From contig NZ_JAUOEM010000005.1 in the NCBI RefSeq assembly GCF_030540875.1, positions 62,001-126,000 on the forward strand: 64,000 nucleotides of DNA, in the 5' to 3' direction. The notes beneath the pieces were generated by a model that worked only from the letters and a program-made list of their open reading frames with translations, was not told where the DNA came from and did not search any database. The position numbers and the translations under genes were made by a program. This document shows positions 54,724-63,790 of the stretch, one piece after another (position 1 is the stretch's first letter; the number at the start of each line of letters is the position of its first letter). Source of the stretch: Flavivirga amylovorans. GTDB lineage: Bacteria; Bacteroidota; Bacteroidia; Flavobacteriales; Flavobacteriaceae.

Positions 54724-56625
54724 ATGGAAGAAAAAAAATTAGATATTAATTCGATTATAGGGTTCTTACTTATTTTCGGGATATTGATGTACATGCTTTG
54801 GCAAAATCAGCCAACACCAGAAGAACTGGAAGCTCAAGAAAAAGCAAAACAAGAACAGGTTGAAGCAGAGAAAAAAGCTTCAGAACAAAATCAAACTAAA
54901 GTAACAACAGCAGAAGATTATACAGCTGGTGTGGTTTCAGATTCACTTCAATTAATCAATCTAAAAAATAAACTTGGGGCTTTAGCATATTCAGAAACTT
55001 TAGTTTCAGATAAAACCGAAACACTTGTTGAAACGGATTTATTAGCTTTAAAATTTAATAATAGAGGTGGGTATTTATCTGAAGTAAGATTAAAGAAGTT
55101 TGTAGATTTCAATCAGGAGCCTATTTATATTATAAAAGATAACAATGCTTCTTTCAATATTAATTTTGGGACAACCGAAAGTAGAATTGTAAATACTAAG
55201 GACAGATATTTTACACCCACTGTAACAAAAAATGGAGACAACACGATAGTTTCAATGAAGCTTAAGGTGTCTGAAACTAAGTTTTTAGAGTATCGTTACG
55301 AGTTAAAAGAAGGCGATTATATGATTGACTTCACTGTTCGCTCACAAGGATTAAGCGATATTATTAATAGCTCCCAAGCCGTTAGTTTAGATTGGAATCT
55401 TAAAACCTATCGCCATGCAAAAAGTATTTCTTATGAAAATAGATATACTGAAGTGGTTTTTGAGTATGAAGATGGTAAGGATGACTATTTAGGGCAACAA
55501 GAACAAACAGAAGATACAGCTGAAGCTGTTAGTTATGTAGCATTCAAACAACACTTTTTTACATCTATTTTATTAGCAGATGCACCTTTTAAAACGGGTG
55601 CTTTTGAATCTAGAAACTTAGTTCAGGATGAAGAAATAGATACCGTTTATACAAAAGCATTCGTTGCTAAATTACCTATAGAACTAGCAGGAGGAGAGAT
55701 TAATAAAACAATGGACTGGTATTATGGTCCAAGTGATTTTAAAATATTAAATGCATACGATAGAAACTTGGATGAAGTTGTTCCTCTTGGTTGGGGTATT
55801 TTCGGATGGATTAATAAGTTTCTTTTTATTCCTTTATTTGCTTTCTTAGGAGGATTTTTGCCTTATGGAATTGCTATTATTGTTATGACGATATTAATCA
55901 AGTTATTAATGTCTTTTGTACAGTACAAACAGTTTTTATCGCAAGCAAAAATGAAAATTCTAAAACCAGAATTGGATGCTGTTCGCGAGAAGTACAAGGA
56001 TAATAAAATGAAAGCGCAACAAGAAACAATGGCATTGCAAAGTAAAGCAGGAGCAAGTCCATTAAGTGGATGTTTACCAGCATTGGTGCAATTACCTGTA
56101 TTTTATGCGTTGTTCCAGTTTTTTCCTTCAGCGTTTGATTTAAGGCAAAAAAGTTTCTTATGGGTAGAAGATTTGTCATCATATGATACGGTTGCAAATC
56201 TTCCGTTCAATATTCCATTTTATGGAGATCACGTAAGTTTATTTCCGATATTAGCATCTATAGCTATATTCTTTTATATGCGCTTAACAACAGGGCAGCA
56301 AGTAAATACGCAACCTCAACAAGAAGGGATGCCAGACATGGGTAAAATGATGAAGTATATGATGTACTTCTCGCCAATAATGATGCTGTTTTTCTTTAAT
56401 AACTATGCATCTGGGTTAAGTTTGTATTACTTTATTTCTAACTTAATTAGTATTGGTATCATTTTAGTGATTAAAAATTATATCCTTGATGAGGACAAAA
56501 TTCATGCTCAGATTCAAGAGAATAAAAAGAAGCCTAAAAAGCAAAGTAAATTCCAAGCACGTATGCAGGATATGATGGAGCAGGCTGAAAAACAAAAACA
56601 AGCACAAAAAAAAGGTAAAAGATAA
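54724..56625 (+). CDS. yidC: Membrane protein insertase YidC
   Basis: Inserts and folds inner-membrane proteins, alone or with SecYEG. The 633-residue protein is the long Gram-negative form. TM1 is at about residues 9-25. A periplasmic beta-supersandwich domain (about 80-345) follows. The Oxa1/Alb3/YidC core (about 355-575) has WGIFGWINKFLFIPLFAFLGG, the conserved basic cytoplasmic loop after the second TM, and LPVFYALFQFF. The C-terminus is Lys/Gln-rich (KKPKKQSKFQARMQDMMEQA). A TGTCAT-ended repeat lies right before the ATG and may add structure to the leader. Confidence 0.97.
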   Translation: MEEKKLDINSIIGFLLIFGILMYMLWQNQPTPEELEAQEKAKQEQVEAEKKASEQNQTKVTTAEDYTAGVVSDSLQLINLKNKLGALAYSETLVSDKTETLVETDLLALKFNNRGGYLSEVRLKKFVDFNQEPIYIIKDNNASFNINFGTTESRIVNTKDRYFTPTVTKNGDNTIVSMKLKVSETKFLEYRYELKEGDYMIDFTVRSQGLSDIINSSQAVSLDWNLKTYRHAKSISYENRYTEVVFEYEDGKDDYLGQQEQTEDTAEAVSYVAFKQHFFTSILLADAPFKTGAFESRNLVQDEEIDTVYTKAFVAKLPIELAGGEINKTMDWYYGPSDFKILNAYDRNLDEVVPLGWGIFGWINKFLFIPLFAFLGGFLPYGIAIIVMTILIKLLMSFVQYKQFLSQAKMKILKPELDAVREKYKDNKMKAQQETMALQSKAGASPLSGCLPALVQLPVFYALFQFFPSAFDLRQKSFLWVEDLSSYDTVANLPFNIPFYGDHVSLFPILASIAIFFYMRLTTGQQVNTQPQQEGMPDMGKMMKYMMYFSPIMMLFFFNNYASGLSLYYFISNLISIGIILVIKNYILDEDKIHAQIQENKKKPKKQSKFQARMQDMMEQAEKQKQAQKKGKR

Positions 56626-56653
56626 ATGAGACTGACTAAAAAGTGGTTAATCT

Positions 56654-56787
56654 TGTCATCCAGAGTAACGCGAAGAATCTTATTTTGATTATAATCAGAG
56701 TTATATATTTTAAAGAGATTTTTCACAGTTTCGCTGATACCTTCGAAACAAAATATATTTTGTTTCTCGGTAATATTCAGAATGACA
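56654..56787. repeat. Dispersed TGTCAT-ended element, copy C
   Basis: Ends TGTCATCCAGAGT (56654 on) and ATTCAGAATGACA (56775-56787) are imperfect inverted copies (10 of 13). The interior has ACGCGAAGAATCTT and GATTTTTCACAGTTTCG, shared with copy A. An inner inverted pair around ACAAAATATATTTTGTTTC also folds. It fills most of the 312-base gap after yidC; nothing else is seen there. Confidence 0.7.
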
Positions 56788-56937
56788 CTTTTTAGATATA
56801 GCTTCGTCTTTGAATTTTTATTAAAAGTCTTAGATATTAAAATGAGCTGTCAATTTTTTGGCAGCTTTTTTGTTATACAATTTGAAAATAATATTTTCGT
56901 TTGAATAGTGTTGTTCTAGTAACATACAAATTAAAAA

Positions 56938-57678
56938 ATGATAGCCTTTAAAATGGAAAAAGTAATAGCAATTCTACTTGTTTTATTTGTTTATAGTTTT
57001 GGTTTCTCTCAAGATATCAATCAATTTGATGAAAATGGTAAACGCCATGGTGTTTGGAAAAAGACATTTAAAAACACAAATGTCCTTAGATATGAAGGTG
57101 AATTTTTGCATGGCAAAGAAATAGGGGTTTTTAAGTTTTATAAAAATATTAGAAAGAAAGCTGTTTTAACGGCAACAAGAACCTTCAATGAAAATGACAA
57201 CAAAACTTACGTTAAGTTTTTTGCTTCCAGAGGTAAAGTTATCAGTGAAGGAAAAATGGATGGAAAGCTATATATGGGAGAGTGGAAATATTATCAAAAA
57301 AATTCCGATAAACTATTAATCCTTGAGAACTATAATGACAAAGGAAATTTAGAAGGGGAACGCCATGTATACTATCCTAATGGGCAGGTAGCTGAAAAAC
57401 AAAATTATGTTGATGGAAAGCTAGAAGGTATCTCAACATGGTATGCTTCTAATGATGTCGTTTTAAAAACGTATGTTTATGTAAATGGTGAATTGCATGG
57501 CGAATCAAAGTTTTATAATTCAATGGGAGATTTGATAACAGAAGGAAGGTATAAGCATGGGAAAAAGCATGGAATTTGGAAGTATTATGAAAATGGTAAG
57601 TTAAAAGATGAAAAGAACTTTTCGCCAGAGGGGAAGTATAAAAAGAAAACGTTAACAAAAAAGGCTCCTAAAAAATAG
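56938..57678 (+). CDS. Exported MORN/YwqK-like repeat protein
   Basis: A 246-residue exported protein with a signal peptide ending near GFSQ (start at 56938, or the in-frame ATG at 56953, which gives MEKVIAILLVLFV). The rest is a row of MORN/YwqK-type repeats: FDENGKRHGVWKK, YEGEFLHGKEIG, GEWKYYQKN, NLEGERHVYYPNGQVAEKQ, HGESKFYNSMGDLITEGR and KHGIWKYYENGKLKDEKN. It is often labelled an antitoxin because of YwqK, but no toxin gene is adjacent, so I would not use that name here. Function unknown. The stop codon lies inside a terminator hairpin. Confidence 0.85.
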   Translation: MIAFKMEKVIAILLVLFVYSFGFSQDINQFDENGKRHGVWKKTFKNTNVLRYEGEFLHGKEIGVFKFYKNIRKKAVLTATRTFNENDNKTYVKFFASRGKVISEGKMDGKLYMGEWKYYQKNSDKLLILENYNDKGNLEGERHVYYPNGQVAEKQNYVDGKLEGISTWYASNDVVLKTYVYVNGELHGESKFYNSMGDLITEGRYKHGKKHGIWKYYENGKLKDEKNFSPEGKYKKKTLTKKAPKK

Positions 57679-57690
57679 GAGCCCCTTTTT
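57663..57690 (+). terminator. Rho-independent terminator overlapping the stop codon
   Basis: GGCTCCTA and TAGGAGCC, perfect 8-base arms around AAAAA, followed by CCTTTTT. The TAG stop of the YwqK-like gene (57676-57678) is part of the stem, so ribosomes finishing the gene must disrupt the hairpin. Confidence 0.85.
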
Positions 57691-57740
57691 CATAGACAAT
57701 CTTAATCCAAGACTAAAGATGTCTACAATCACAAACCAAA

Positions 57741-59123
57741 CTAATTTGTCAAATTTGGAATAGCCACTTTATTTATAACGTGTATTACGCCGTTTCCAGC
57801 TTGCACATCAACAACAACTATACCTATATCAGAAACTCCGGAACCATCGGTTAAGTCTGCTATATTATTACCAGTACCGGGTAAAGTTACAGTAAGATTA
57901 TCACCTTCTAAACTTGGTGCAGGAGTGTCTCCAGGATTGTTTAAATCTCCAGAAGTTACATTCATACCTCCAATAACATGATGTAATAGCACTTGCGTTA
58001 ATACTGATTCTTCAGGAACCGTTATAGCAGAAAAGGCATCGTTTGTTGGAGCAAATACAGTAAAAGGAGCAGGGTCTGTTCCATTTGGTGTAGAAAGTGT
58101 CGCAACAAAATCTGTAGCAGGTGTTAATGTTGTTAAAGCAGAAACCAAAGTAGCAAACGTTGGATCTGCAGTAGCAAACGTTACCACCGTAGGAATATCA
58201 ATTACAGCGTCAACCGCATGAATAACACCATTTGAAGCTATAATATCAGGTATTGCAACAGAAGAAACACCATTAAGAGTTACACCGTCATCAGTATTAA
58301 TATATAAACTTAAGTTATTTGTCGTTGCTCCAAAAGTAGCAGCAGTTTTTACATAGCTATTTGTTAAACCAGAAGATACAGCAGTAACACCAGCTACAAC
58401 ATGATTAGATAAAATATCATTCAGATCATTTGTATTTGGATTTGTAAATGCAGTAAAAGCATCATTGATTGGTGCAAAAACTGTATAATCACCTGGTATA
58501 GATAATAAATCAGTAAATGTTGTATTGCCTCCGGTTGTTAAAGCCCCTACTAAACTTGTTAGGTTTGGATTTGCAACAGCATGATCAACAATATTAGGTA
58601 ATCCAATTACAGCATCAACAATATGTATAATACCATTTGTAGCATCAATATTTGGCGTATCAACACTTGAAACACCATTTAATGTTACACCAGAAGAAGT
58701 ATCAACAAACATACTTAAGTTTAAATCTGTACCTGCTTTAGTAGCAGATGTACTTATATAGCCTGTAGCTAAAGCTGTAGAAGCAAATTCACCAGCTATG
58801 ACGTGATTTAGAAGTACTTGAGTTAATAAATCAACAGGGACATCTTCTAAAGATGCAAAATTATTTGCAGTCAAAAACGCTGTAAAAGCATTATTTGTTG
58901 GAGCAAATACAGTAAATTCCTCCGTTCCATTTAGTGTGTTAACTAAATTGGCACGTTTAAGAGCAGCAACTAAATTACTTAGACTTGGTGTTGCTTCTGC
59001 TAATTCTACAATAGTTTCCGGAATAAATTCAGGAGCATCATCATCATCATTACTACATGATACTGTTAATATCAAACTAATGAATAAAAATGATAACTTT
59101 TTTAGAGCTTTTAATCGTTTCAT
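57741..59123 (-). CDS. Triple-fasciclin (FAS1) lipoprotein
   Basis: A 460-residue surface or periplasmic lipoprotein. Lipobox TVSCSNDD (Cys about residue 23), then three FAS1 domains (about 38-165, 170-305, 310-455). Each has FTVFAPTNNAFTAF-type (H1) and GVIHIVDAVIGLP-type (H2) motifs. FAS1 domains mediate adhesion and carbohydrate or protein binding. No T9SS tail. The promoter region carries three TTTTGTTTAA boxes overlapping its -7 element, indicating specific control. It is divergent from mnmA and converges on the YwqK-like gene. Confidence 0.93.
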   Translation of the reverse strand: MKRLKALKKLSFLFISLILTVSCSNDDDDAPEFIPETIVELAEATPSLSNLVAALKRANLVNTLNGTEEFTVFAPTNNAFTAFLTANNFASLEDVPVDLLTQVLLNHVIAGEFASTALATGYISTSATKAGTDLNLSMFVDTSSGVTLNGVSSVDTPNIDATNGIIHIVDAVIGLPNIVDHAVANPNLTSLVGALTTGGNTTFTDLLSIPGDYTVFAPINDAFTAFTNPNTNDLNDILSNHVVAGVTAVSSGLTNSYVKTAATFGATTNNLSLYINTDDGVTLNGVSSVAIPDIIASNGVIHAVDAVIDIPTVVTFATADPTFATLVSALTTLTPATDFVATLSTPNGTDPAPFTVFAPTNDAFSAITVPEESVLTQVLLHHVIGGMNVTSGDLNNPGDTPAPSLEGDNLTVTLPGTGNNIADLTDGSGVSDIGIVVVDVQAGNGVIHVINKVAIPNLTN

Positions 59124-59140
59124 AATTTCTTATAGTTTTA

Positions 59141-59193
59141 TTTTGTTTAACAAAAATATGAAATAATTAAACAAAAATCCAAATTTTGTTTAA
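59141..59193 (-). promoter_or_regulatory. Fasciclin promoter with three TTTTGTTTAA boxes
   Basis: On the minus strand the -7 box reads TATTTTTG (59158-59151), with TTTG at 59183-59180 and a 21-base spacer. Three copies of TTTTGTTTAA lie here: 59141-59150 and 59184-59193 on the plus strand, and 59167-59176 inverted. The last two form a 10-base-arm perfect palindrome around the -33. Confidence 0.6.
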
Positions 59194-59277
59194 TATTTTT
59201 TTTAAAAAGATGAACAAAATAAATTTAAAGCTAGTTTATGAACGCATATTTTGGTTACCATTTTCTTTAAATATGCG

Positions 59278-59285
59278 TATATTTG
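59278..59285 (+). promoter_or_regulatory. -7 element of mnmA
   Basis: TATATTTG fits TAnnTTTG, 19 bases before the ATG at 59304. TTTG at 59250-59253 is a possible -33 with a slightly long spacer (24 bases). Confidence 0.55.
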
Positions 59286-59303
59286 CAGACTAATTTTAGT
59301 AAA

Positions 59304-60491
59304 ATGAAAAGAGTCATTATAGGACTTTCAGGAGGTGTGGATTCTAGTGTTGCTGCTTATTTGTTAAAGGAGCAAGGGTACGAGGTTATTGGCTTGTTTA
59401 TGAAGAACTGGCATGATGATTCTGTAACTATATCTAATGAATGCCCTTGGTTGGATGATAGTAATGATGCTATGTTGGTTGCCGAAAAATTAGGAATACC
59501 ATTTCAAACAGTCGATTTAAGTGAGCAATATAAAGAGCGTATAGTAGATTATATGTTCAATGAATATGAAAAAGGAAGAACCCCGAACCCAGATGTACTT
59601 TGTAATAGAGAGATTAAGTTTGATGTTTTTATGAAAATTGCTTTAGACCTTGGAGCAGATTATGTGGCTACAGGACATTATTGTAGAAAAGCGACCATTG
59701 AAAAAGAAGGCGAAGAAATTTATCAATTACTAGCTGGCATTGATGATAATAAAGATCAATCCTATTTTTTATGTCAGTTATCTCAAGATCAATTAGCTAA
59801 ATCCCTATTTCCAATAGGTGAGTTAACCAAGCCAGAAGTGCGTGAAATAGCTACTAAGTTAGATTTGGTAACTGCAGAAAAGAAAGACTCTCAGGGACTG
59901 TGTTTTATTGGTAAAGTAAAATTGCCAGATTTTCTTCAACAACAATTAAAACCAAAAGAAGGTATTATTGTTGAAATACCTAAAGAGCAAGATATTTTTA
60001 ACCATGTTAACACAGCATTTAATTCTGAAGAAGACAAATTAAAATACCTATCTCGTAAGATTGATTATAAGGTTGATTATGGTAAAGTAGTTGGGAAGCA
60101 TCAAGGAGCCCATTATTTCACTAAAGGTCAAAGAAAAGGATTAGCAGTAGGAGGTACTGTAGAGCCTTTATTTGTAATTGATACAGATGTTAATGAAAAT
60201 GTTATCTATACAGGTCAAGGAAAAAAACATCCTGGGTTATTTAAAAAAGCATTGTTTATAACAAATCAAGAACTACATTGGATTCGTAAAGATTTAGAAT
60301 TAGATTTAGGAGAAACAATGGACGTTATGGCTAGAATTCGCTATAGACAATCATTACAAAATGCCACATTGCATAAAGTGGAAAGTGGGTTATATGTTGA
60401 ATTTGAAGCGTTTCAATCTGCAATCACCGAAGGACAATTTGTGGCTTGGTATTTAAAAGATGAGTTAGTTGGTTCGGGTGTAATTTCTTAA
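59304..60491 (+). CDS. mnmA: tRNA-specific 2-thiouridylase
   Basis: Adds sulfur to uridine 34 of Glu, Gln and Lys tRNAs using ATP and a sulfur relay. The 395-residue protein has the P-loop [30 protein letters not shown] (first catalytic Cys), and [11 protein letters not shown] (second catalytic Cys). The C-terminal beta-barrel that recognises tRNA includes [10 protein letters not shown]. The ATG at 59304 gives [15 protein letters not shown] and fits the promoter; a longer frame from 59283 is not supported. The subtilase gene follows 26 bases after its stop. Confidence 0.97.
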   Translation: MKRVIIGLSGGVDSSVAAYLLKEQGYEVIGLFMKNWHDDSVTISNECPWLDDSNDAMLVAEKLGIPFQTVDLSEQYKERIVDYMFNEYEKGRTPNPDVLCNREIKFDVFMKIALDLGADYVATGHYCRKATIEKEGEEIYQLLAGIDDNKDQSYFLCQLSQDQLAKSLFPIGELTKPEVREIATKLDLVTAEKKDSQGLCFIGKVKLPDFLQQQLKPKEGIIVEIPKEQDIFNHVNTAFNSEEDKLKYLSRKIDYKVDYGKVVGKHQGAHYFTKGQRKGLAVGGTVEPLFVIDTDVNENVIYTGQGKKHPGLFKKALFITNQELHWIRKDLELDLGETMDVMARIRYRQSLQNATLHKVESGLYVEFEAFQSAITEGQFVAWYLKDELVGSGVIS

Positions 60492-60517
60492 ATTGCAATA
60501 GCTTAAACCATTTGGCT

Positions 60518-62158
60518 ATGAAAAAACACCTACTATTCCTAATGTTATTAAGTTATCAATTGAATACGTTTGCACAAGAAGATGCTTGGGTGTATTTAAA
60601 AGATAAACAAAATGTTGTAGCCTCCATTGCAAATCCTATTTCTATATTAACTCAAAAAGCGATTGATAGAAAAAATGCACATCATGTTTTAATTGATGAA
60701 AAAGATGTTCCTGTTAACGAGAATTATATATCTCAACTTAAAGGAGCAACAGGTATATCAGTTATGGCTAAATCTAAATGGTTTAACGCCGTACATGTTA
60801 GAGGAAGTAAAACCGATATAGATAATTTAATAACTATATTTTCTTTTATTGATTATATAGATTTTGCAGATAAAAACTTAAATACTCTTAAGGCTGTCCA
60901 GCAAAAAAATACATCTAAGTTAGAGAAGGCTTCTACTATATTTACTTATGGTAATGCAGCTAATCAAATAGAAATGTTCAATGGAGAGGAATTACATGTA
61001 ACTGGTTATACAGGTGCCGGAATGACGGTTGCGGTAATAGATGCGGGTTTTCCTAATGTAAATACGATGTCGTCATTCCTAAGATTAAGAAATGCTGGGA
61101 ATATTTTAGATGATTACGATTTTGTTAACAGAGATTCAGATGTGTATACTAACACTACCAGCAATCATGGTACTTTAGTATTAAGTACTATGGCAGGTTA
61201 TATTGAAAATGAATATGTAGGTACGGCACCAGATGCATCTTATTATTTATTTATAACAGAAGATGGGCTAAGTGAAAACCCTGTAGAAGAAAGCTATTGG
61301 GTAGAAGCAGCTGAGCGTGCAGATAGTTTGGGAGTAGATGTTATAAATACCTCGTTAGGTTATACCACTTATGATGACTCAGACTATAGTTACACAACTT
61401 TAAATATGGATGGTAATACCGCTTTTATTACTAAAGGTGCTAATGTTGCTTTTGAAAAAGGAATGTTATTGGTAAACTCTGCAGGAAATTCAGGAAGTAA
61501 TAGTTGGGGAATAGTTGGTGCACCTGCTGATGCACCTGGCGTTTTTAGTATTGGCGCTGTACAAGCAAATGGAACATACGCTTCGTTTAGTTCTAAAGGG
61601 AATGGAACACAGCCTACCCGAAAACCAGATGTTGTCGCTCAAGGACAGGCTAGCTATGTTATAACTGAAAATGATATTATTACAACCGCAAACGGAACCT
61701 CATTTAGCTCGCCCATAATGGCAGGAGGTATAGTCTGTTTGTGGCAGGCCTTACCAGATAATACCAATGCAGAAATTATGCAGTTAGTTCGAGAGTCTGC
61801 ATCACAATATCATTCACCTGATTACAATTTGGGTCATGGTATTCCTAATTTACAAAAGGCACTTAATTCAGCCTCGAGTATTATAAATAATAATGATGGC
61901 AAAAATGAAGATTTAAAATTGTTGCCCAATCCTACTAAAGGGCCTATTTATTTTACTTTACCCTTTAGTGAAAATGAATTATCTAATGAAAATGAATTAT
62001 CTGTTTCTATTTTTAATATTTTAGGAAAAAAAATACTTGAAACTGTAATTACCAAAGATACTAATCAAGTAGATATATCTTCATTTTCAAATGGCGTACA
62101 TATGGTTAGAATTCAATCAAAAAACATATCAAAAACGATAAAACTTATAAAGTATTAA
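60518..62158 (+). CDS. S8 (subtilisin-family) protease with T9SS sorting domain
   Basis: A 546-residue secreted serine protease from the ATG at 60518; an upstream TTG at 60512 is unlikely. The signal peptide ends near LNTFAQ. A prodomain-like region covers about 20-150. The catalytic triad is Asp175 (VAVIDAGFP), His217 (NHGTLVLST) and Ser395 (GTSFSSPIMAGG), with the oxyanion Asn in NSAGNSGS. The last 80 residues form a T9SS type A domain (LLPNPTKGPIYF, ISKTIKLIKY). Expected on the cell surface or released. The nitronate monooxygenase gene begins right after the stop codon, so it is co-transcribed. Confidence 0.94.
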   Translation: MKKHLLFLMLLSYQLNTFAQEDAWVYLKDKQNVVASIANPISILTQKAIDRKNAHHVLIDEKDVPVNENYISQLKGATGISVMAKSKWFNAVHVRGSKTDIDNLITIFSFIDYIDFADKNLNTLKAVQQKNTSKLEKASTIFTYGNAANQIEMFNGEELHVTGYTGAGMTVAVIDAGFPNVNTMSSFLRLRNAGNILDDYDFVNRDSDVYTNTTSNHGTLVLSTMAGYIENEYVGTAPDASYYLFITEDGLSENPVEESYWVEAAERADSLGVDVINTSLGYTTYDDSDYSYTTLNMDGNTAFITKGANVAFEKGMLLVNSAGNSGSNSWGIVGAPADAPGVFSIGAVQANGTYASFSSKGNGTQPTRKPDVVAQGQASYVITENDIITTANGTSFSSPIMAGGIVCLWQALPDNTNAEIMQLVRESASQYHSPDYNLGHGIPNLQKALNSASSIINNNDGKNEDLKLLPNPTKGPIYFTLPFSENELSNENELSVSIFNILGKKILETVITKDTNQVDISSFSNGVHMVRIQSKNISKTIKLIKY

Positions 62159-63100
62159 ATGACTAATAGAATTACTCAATTATTCAATATTAAATACCCT
62201 ATTATACAAGCAGGTATGATCTGGAATAGTGGTTGGAGATTAGCCTCTGCAGCTAGTAATTCAGGTGTTTTGGGGCTTATAGGTGCAGGTTCTATGTATC
62301 CGGATGTTTTAAGAGAACACATTCAAAAGTGTAAAAAAGCTACAGACAAACCTTTTGGAGTCAATGTCCCTATGTTGTATCCTAATATTGAGGAAATCAT
62401 GAACATTATTGTTGAAGAAGAAGTGAAGATTGTATTTACTTCTGCTGGAAATCCTAAAATATGGACATCTTGGTTGCAAGAACGAGGTATTAAAGTAGTA
62501 CATGTTGTAAGCAGTGTAAAGTTTGCATTAAAGGCGCAAGAAGCAGGAGTTGATGCTGTAGTTGCCGAAGGTTTTGAAGCAGGAGGACACAATGGAAGAG
62601 ATGAAACAACTACATTGACACTTATACCTATGGTTAAAGAGCAGATTCAGATTCCATTAATAGCAGCAGGAGGCATTGCAACGGGAAAAGCGATGTTGGC
62701 CACTATGATTTTAGGAGCAGATGGTGTACAAGTTGGGAGTCGATTTGTTGCTAGTGTAGAAAGTTCGGCTCATGATGCTTTTAAAAAAGTGGTTGTTGAT
62801 GCTAAAGAAGGTGATACACAATTAACATTAAAAGAGTTGGCACCAGTTCGCTTAATAAAAAATAAATTTTATGACGATATACAAGCTTTATACAGTACTG
62901 GACCAACCATTGAGGATCTAAAAACATTGTTAGGCAGAGCAAGAGCTAAAAAAGGTATGTTTGAGGGGGAATTGGAAGAAGGCGAATTAGAAATCGGACA
63001 AATTGCAGGTTTGATTCATGATATTAAGCCAGTATCAAATATTGTTCAAGCCATGGTACAAGAATTCGAAGACGCTAAAAAGAAAGTGTCAAGTTTGTAA
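62159..63100 (+). CDS. Nitronate monooxygenase (2-nitropropane dioxygenase family)
   Basis: An FMN enzyme of 313 residues that oxidises alkyl nitronates such as propionate-3-nitronate, probably for detoxification. The TIM-barrel has ITQLFNIKYPIIQAGMIWNSGW, VVAEGFEAGGHNGRDE, LIAAGGIATGKAMLATMILGADGVQVGSRF and SSAHDAFKK. These place it near class I/II NMOs and the FabK-like enoyl reductases, an alternative I cannot exclude. Its ATG follows the TAA of the subtilase with no gap (TAAATG), so it is translationally coupled to it. A downstream remnant and mobile-like repeat follow. Confidence 0.9.
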   Translation: MTNRITQLFNIKYPIIQAGMIWNSGWRLASAASNSGVLGLIGAGSMYPDVLREHIQKCKKATDKPFGVNVPMLYPNIEEIMNIIVEEEVKIVFTSAGNPKIWTSWLQERGIKVVHVVSSVKFALKAQEAGVDAVVAEGFEAGGHNGRDETTTLTLIPMVKEQIQIPLIAAGGIATGKAMLATMILGADGVQVGSRFVASVESSAHDAFKKVVVDAKEGDTQLTLKELAPVRLIKNKFYDDIQALYSTGPTIEDLKTLLGRARAKKGMFEGELEEGELEIGQIAGLIHDIKPVSNIVQAMVQEFEDAKKKVSSL

Positions 63101-63104
63101 ATAT

Positions 63105-63293
63105 TTATTTTGAAGGTAATTCGCTTACAGGGATTTTGTATAATCTGCTTAATCCGTTATCGTATTTATTAAACTCCTTTAGAAGCTCATTAATTGATAA
63201 TGACATTTCAAAATCTATTTGAGTATTATCTTGTTTGCTGGTAAAGTATAGTGTATCTGTTTTGCTATCAACAAAAGGACAATAATACCATTT
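63105..63293 (-). pseudogene. C-terminal fragment of a beta-propeller (PD40/WD40-like) lipoprotein gene
   Basis: A minus-strand frame encodes about 62 residues with no proper start: PFVDSKTDTLYFTSKQDNTQ, INELLKEFNKYDNGLSRLYK and IPVSELPSK, ending in TAA at 63105-63107. The phrase PFVDSKTDTLYFTS matches PD40 propeller blades (PxxSPDGxxLYFTS). The frame ends at a TAG (63294-63296) right where a MITE-like element begins (63281 on), so the 5' part was probably lost or displaced by that insertion. It lies in the gap after the nitronate monooxygenase gene. Confidence 0.55.
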
Positions 63294-63450
63294 CTACATC
63301 CAAATGACCTTAATAAAACGCTCTTTTCTCCTTTCTACTTCAACATAAAAAGAAACCGTAACTAAGGCTATGCTTTATCTTTCTATTTCGTATAAAGAAA
63401 AAAATCCTCATTTTCTTTTACAGTAATTTCAATGCAGAAATGGTATAATA
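63281..63450. mobile_element. MITE-like element with imperfect terminal inverted repeats
   Basis: The left end (63281-63313) and the inverted right end (63418-63450) match at about 25 of 33 positions, with shared core ATACCATTTCT-CAT. Total about 170 bases with no coding capacity. It abuts the broken propeller fragment. A similar phrase, GCCATTTCTACAC, occurs at 24316. No target duplication can be assigned by eye. Confidence 0.5.
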
Positions 63451-63497
63451 CATTTTTTAGTACTTTACAATTTTGTGTTTTCTATTTTTTCTAAAAA

Positions 63498-63536
63498 ATT
63501 AAAAAAATAAAAAGGAGGAATATATGATTCCTCCTT
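63498..63536 (-). terminator. Strong terminator with no gene in front of it
   Basis: AAGGAGGAAT and ATTCCTCCTT, perfect 10-base arms (63512-63521 and 63527-63536) around ATATG, followed on the minus strand by T-rich sequence. The 250 bases upstream on that strand hold no ORF, so this may end a small RNA or an unseen short transcript. Confidence 0.6.
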
Positions 63537-63753
63537 AAAATAAACGCTGAAACTTATAAGCTTATACTTTGTTCTCCCTTTAAAATAATAAGCTAAATGT
63601 TTCTTGAAGTGTTGTTTATTATTTAGTTTGCCTTTTTAAAGCGATGCGAATGTATGAAATTACAAACGTTTAATAGTTGAAAATTTATAAACATTTGTAA
63701 AGAGTTATTAACATTTGTTAATTTTAAATAAAAAAGAAAAGAAGATTGCAAAA

Positions 63754-63786
63754 TTGATAAAAATATACGGCTATAGATTACTTTTG
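63754..63786 (+). promoter_or_regulatory. Promoter of the MATE gene
   Basis: TTG at 63754-63756, a 22-base spacer and TACTTTTG at 63779-63786. The ATG is at 63791, four bases after the -7 box, so the transcript is almost leaderless, as for guaA. Confidence 0.6.
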
Positions 63787-63790
63787 TTCA

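Noticed and set aside
56938-57678. Antitoxin of a toxin-antitoxin pair (YwqK label)
   Set aside because: The repeats are MORN/YwqK-type but no toxin gene is adjacent, and the protein has a signal peptide.
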